Assembly: GCA_900155495.1 (NCBI GenBank)
Contig: FTLJ01000188.1
Location: forward strand, 1 to 33,153
Origin: Porogramme epimiltina
Taxonomy: Eukaryota > Basidiomycota > Agaricomycetes > Polyporales > Polyporaceae
DNA length: 33,153 nt
Direction: 5' to 3'
The notes beneath the pieces are model-generated. The model was not told the DNA's origin. It did no database searches and was given only the letters and a program-made list of their open reading frames with translations. Below are positions 30,183 through 33,153 of this stretch, piece by piece. Numbering within the stretch: the first letter of the stretch is position 1; every line of letters starts with the position of its first letter. A program made the position numbers and the translations under genes.

Positions 30183-32049
30183 CTAGTTCAGGCGTTCGAC
30201 GATGCGTAGCCGCTCGCCGGGAGAGATAGCCTTCACATGCTCTACGCCTCCATGCAACACGCCGACGCGCATCATGGCGAGAAGCTGGGCCCCCAAAGAT
30301 TACGCGTCAGCGTCAGGCGAGGGGTCCGAGGTCAGGGCGTCGAGGGTAGAGCGGACGTACGTTGTGCGCCGCATTGCTGTGCTCGTACACGCCCCCGCAG
30401 AAGGCGGGCGTGGCATCCTTGCCCCTCTGGGCGTCGACGAGCGCCTTACCGCCGGGGTGCTCGTTCGCGAACTCCTCGACGTCGTGGATGAAGCCGGAGA
30501 CGATCACGAGGAGGCGCTTCTCCGATTCGCGCTGGACTGTTGGTCCCCGCACCCCAGATCGCACGCCGCGTCCGGAAGCACGCACGTCAGTCGGTCAGGG
30601 CGGTGGAAGAGAACGCGGAAGGGGCGGGGGCTCACAGCTCTCCCAGCTGACGACGGGGAGGTCCTCAACCTGCTGGGGCCAGCGGATGGCCTCCTGGGTG
30701 CGCTTGAGGCGCTTGAGCTGCATGGCGAGGACGCCCTTGCTGATCTCGTTCTCGGGGAAGACGTGGAGGTGGGTGGCGAGGCGGAGGGCGGCGCACGCGG
30801 CGATGAACCACTTTGTGGGGTCGAACTGGTACCAGCGGATCGCGTTGCGGTAGTCCATGGGGAACTGGTGGTGGAAATTGTGGTACCCTTCGCCCATCGT
30901 GAGCAGGGCTGCGGGGCGAGGGGCGCGGGGGCGTTGGTCATGGTGCGTGTGTGCGACGTTGGCAATGTTGCGGAATATGAAAGACACGCCCCGCGGAGCC
31001 GGTGAGCGCCGGGGGGACGAGCAAAGAGGGAAGGAGGGCTGCCCGACTTGCCTGAGAAGAAGTGGTCCCGCGCGGTCTTCCGGTCGTCGAACGGGGTATC
31101 CCCGAGGTGATGGGCGATGGAGTTGATGCAGAACGTGGACTGGCGGAAAACAGAACGCGGCCCGTCAGTCTTCGCGGCGTGCTCGCCCCCATTTCCGCGG
31201 CCGCCAGGGAGGGTCCTCCCCAGCCAAGCGGGCCTCGCGGGGCCTCCCTGGCCAGACAGCCAGGCACAGACATAGCACAAGCACTTACGTGGTGCACGGC
31301 GGTGATCCGCCACATGCCGGCGTAGAAGAACCCGCCGGCCCAGTCGCCCCAGCCCCAGCCCGCGACGGCGGCGGGGAGCGCGTACCCGACGACGGGGATG
31401 ATCGCAAAGTACCACCGGTGCTGCCACTGCACCACCGCGCTCCGCTGCAGGTCGCTGATGTCCGCCCGCCCGGGCTTCACCCGCGGCCGCACCAGCATCC
31501 ACCCGATGTGCGCGTACAGCAGCCCCCGCTTCGCGTTGTACGGGTCCAGCGCCGTGTCCGTGTACCGGTGGTGCGACCGGTGGCCCCGCGCCCACCAGTA
31601 CGCCGAGCCCTGCACCGCGCTCGCCCCCGCCAGCGCGAGTGCGTACTGCAGCCCCACGCACGCGTTGTACGACCGGTGCGACCACAGGCGGTGGTACCCT
31701 GCGCGGCGTGCGTCCCGCCCCCCACGTGCGTCCGTCAGCGCTCGGGAACGTTCGCGGGCCCGCCGGCGGGGGCGCCTGCTGGCCCTCCCCCGCCCGCGCG
31801 GATGACGTCGGGCTCACCTGCCGTAATCCCTGTGGCGGCCGCTCAGCGGGATCGACCGGCGGGGGCGGAGCGGAGCGGCGTACCTAGCATCGAAATCACG
31901 TAGTACGCCGCGGCCCAAAGCAGCGTCGGCGTGCGGAGCGGTGTCGTAAACGACCCGAAGAGGCCCACGGCGGGCGTGATGGTTAGTATGGCGAGGTTGA
32001 ACCAGCGGACGCGCCCGAGGAGGGTGTAGAGGTCCTTGAGTGCGGCCAT
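30183..32049 (-). CDS. OLE1: Stearoyl-CoA (delta-9) desaturase with C-terminal cytochrome b5 domain
   Basis: Di-iron ER membrane enzyme that makes palmitoleic and oleic acid. Exons: 32049-31884, 31829-31818 (12 nt), 31698-31289, 31139-31052, 30908-30636, 30536-30361 and 30284-30183, together 408 residues with matching phases. The three histidine boxes are present: HRLWSH, HRSHHRYTD and GEGYHNFHHQFP, with the expected DYRNAIRWYQFDPTKW. The cytochrome b5 domain carries FIHDVEEFANEHPGGKAL with the heme motif HPGG and a second heme histidine in YEHSNAAHN. The 12-nt exon codes ITA and parts of the flanking Gly codons just before box 1. The fourth exon ends at a GC donor (TCAG|GCAAGT at 31051). The length is somewhat shorter than yeast Ole1, which has a longer N-terminus. 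Confidence 0.95.
31818..31829 (-). other. OLE1: 12-nt micro-exon of the desaturase gene
   Basis: Between exons ending ...SMLG and starting ...GYHRLWSH the sequence CACAG|GGATTACGGCAG|GTGAGC supplies exactly the missing ITA and both split Gly codons. Both splice borders are canonical and the result matches the family sequence LGITAGYHRLWSH. Skipping it would keep the frame but remove four residues next to the first iron-binding box. Confidence 0.85.
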
Positions 32050-33153
32050 TCTGCAGCGCAGGCACCGGGGAGACGGCTGAGAGAGGAAAACAAAGAGGCG
32101 CGAGGGTGAGTGGGCGAGCCGCGACAGACACGGACGGATTAAAAAATACCTGCGCGCGTGCTAGGAGAAGCATGATGCAGGGATGCCTTCGAATCGACTC
32201 GGCAGGGGGCCGGGACTCTTATGCCTTCTCCTGATATCTGGCGAAGCTTGTTCCTGTTCCCCAGCCCCCGGTCCTCCCGTTCCCAGCTTCATCCCGGCGC
32301 TGGGCCGCCCCGTACGCATGCCCGCCCGCACGACTAGAAGCCCCCCACTGCTGCCGCGACCGAGACGCAGGCGTGGGCGCGCGCAGAACCCGCCCCGTGC
32401 GCGCCCGCAGACACCACGCCCCGCGCAGCGCACAACTCTGCGCACACGCTCCCAGGCGCCCGAGCGCGGGCGGGGCGCGCGTCCCACTCGGGGGAAGTTG
32501 GCGGCAGCTGGCGGCGCAGGTTCGCACGCGCCCGGAAGAGCGCGCGCCCCTCCCTCGTCCGCCCGTGCGCATCACCATAGCCCCGGCTAGCAGCAAGCGG
32601 CAGCAGGCGGAGAGGGGGGAGCGAGGGGGCCACGGGCAGGGTGGGCGAGGGCTGGCCCCCACAAGGCCCCCCGCACTCGCGCGGGAGCAATGCGCCCCCG
32701 CGACACGGCGCAGCGCGCGTCTCCCCCCCTGCTTAGGGGGACCCGCGCGTGTGTGCCGCGTCCGCGAAGCGCGACCGTCGTCGGCCGCGTCGAGGCCCGC
32801 GCGCAACCACCCCGAGGGCGGGCGGTTACGTCATTCTCAGGCCCGCGCGCGTACGCGGGTGCCTCCGGGCGCACGAGGGGATATCAGCAGCGTCGCGCCG
32901 CCGTGGGCAGGCCGCGTCCGCAGATGGCCAATGCCCCCGACCGGGTGGTCAGACCCCTCGCGCACCAGGCCGCCGCCGACCGAGTCGCGACCCCCGGGGG
33001 CGTGCGCGCCGCGACGCGGTGGCAACGCGTCAATTAGCCTCGCTAGCTTTCGCGTTCATCCGGGATGATCGCCGGGCGAGCGGTATGGGCTGCACGCTGC
33101 TGCTGCGTAGCCACACGGTGCGGGCCTAGGGGGGCGCGGGGGCGGCGAGGGGC
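32050..33153. other. Upstream region of the desaturase and GC-rich window end
   Basis: The first few hundred bases upstream of the start codon at 32049 should contain the desaturase promoter. An A/T patch (TTAAAAAATA, 32139-32148) lies about 90 bp upstream and could serve as a TATA-like element. From about 32250 to the window end the DNA is very GC-rich with long open but meaningless frames on both strands. No domain, splice-supported exon or RNA gene was recognised. Confidence 0.45.

Noticed and set aside
30504..31817. Long (437-codon) open frame overlapping the desaturase
   Set aside because: It is a different frame on the same strand and runs through several desaturase introns; the desaturase exons carry all three histidine boxes and the HPGG motif.
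32183..33129. Overlapping long frames at the right end of the window
   Set aside because: They are Arg/Pro/Ala-rich in every frame, which reflects very high GC rather than coding sequence.

Overview
The window is nuclear DNA of a filamentous basidiomycete, most likely an Agaricomycete. It is GC-rich and gene-dense, with genes on both strands split by many 45-70 nt introns (GT...AG, with some GC...AG). The proteins are typical fungal housekeeping proteins. I rebuilt the gene models by joining exons so that reading phase and conserved family motifs both agree. No virus, transposon, CRISPR array, rRNA or convincing tRNA was seen.

Layout, left to right: (1) an aldehyde dehydrogenase on the minus strand, 3' end not found (363-3509); (2) a low-complexity protein of unknown function (4156-6384, +); (3) about 3.4 kb without a gene; (4) 20S proteasome subunit alpha-6, PSMA1/Pre5 (9762-10924, +); (5) heme A synthase COX15 (11179-12835, -), divergent from (6) a BolA3-type Fe-S protein (13089-13531, +); (7) an NCBP3-like cap-binding protein (13752-15051, -), divergent from (8) the ribosome-assembly factor KRR1 (15258-16840, +); (9) a large Gln/Pro/RGG-rich protein (17191-20797, +); (10) an APC-superfamily permease (21437-23981, -); (11) translation factor eIF5B (24201-28660, -), divergent from (12) the small GTPase ARL2 (29142-30061, +); (13) a delta-9 acyl-CoA desaturase fused to cytochrome b5 (30183-32049, -); (14) a GC-rich gene-free end.

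The most notable element is a TPP (thiamine pyrophosphate) riboswitch inside the unusually long first intron of the permease gene, on the coding strand at about 23616-23720. It suggests that the permease imports thiamine or a precursor and is shut down by TPP through splicing. An 8-nt stretch of the aptamer region is perfectly complementary to the sequence just inside the 5' splice site, which offers a possible switching helix.

Splicing in the window is unusual in other ways. KRR1 appears to contain a one-nucleotide exon. The desaturase has a 12-nt exon next to its first histidine box, ARL2 a 17-nt exon and the permease a 21-nt exon. The PSMA1 start codon is an exon-end ATG followed directly by an intron. 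Three introns (aldehyde dehydrogenase, permease, desaturase) use GC instead of GT at the donor. Two divergent pairs (COX15/BOLA3 and NCBP3/KRR1) have short shared promoters and related functions.
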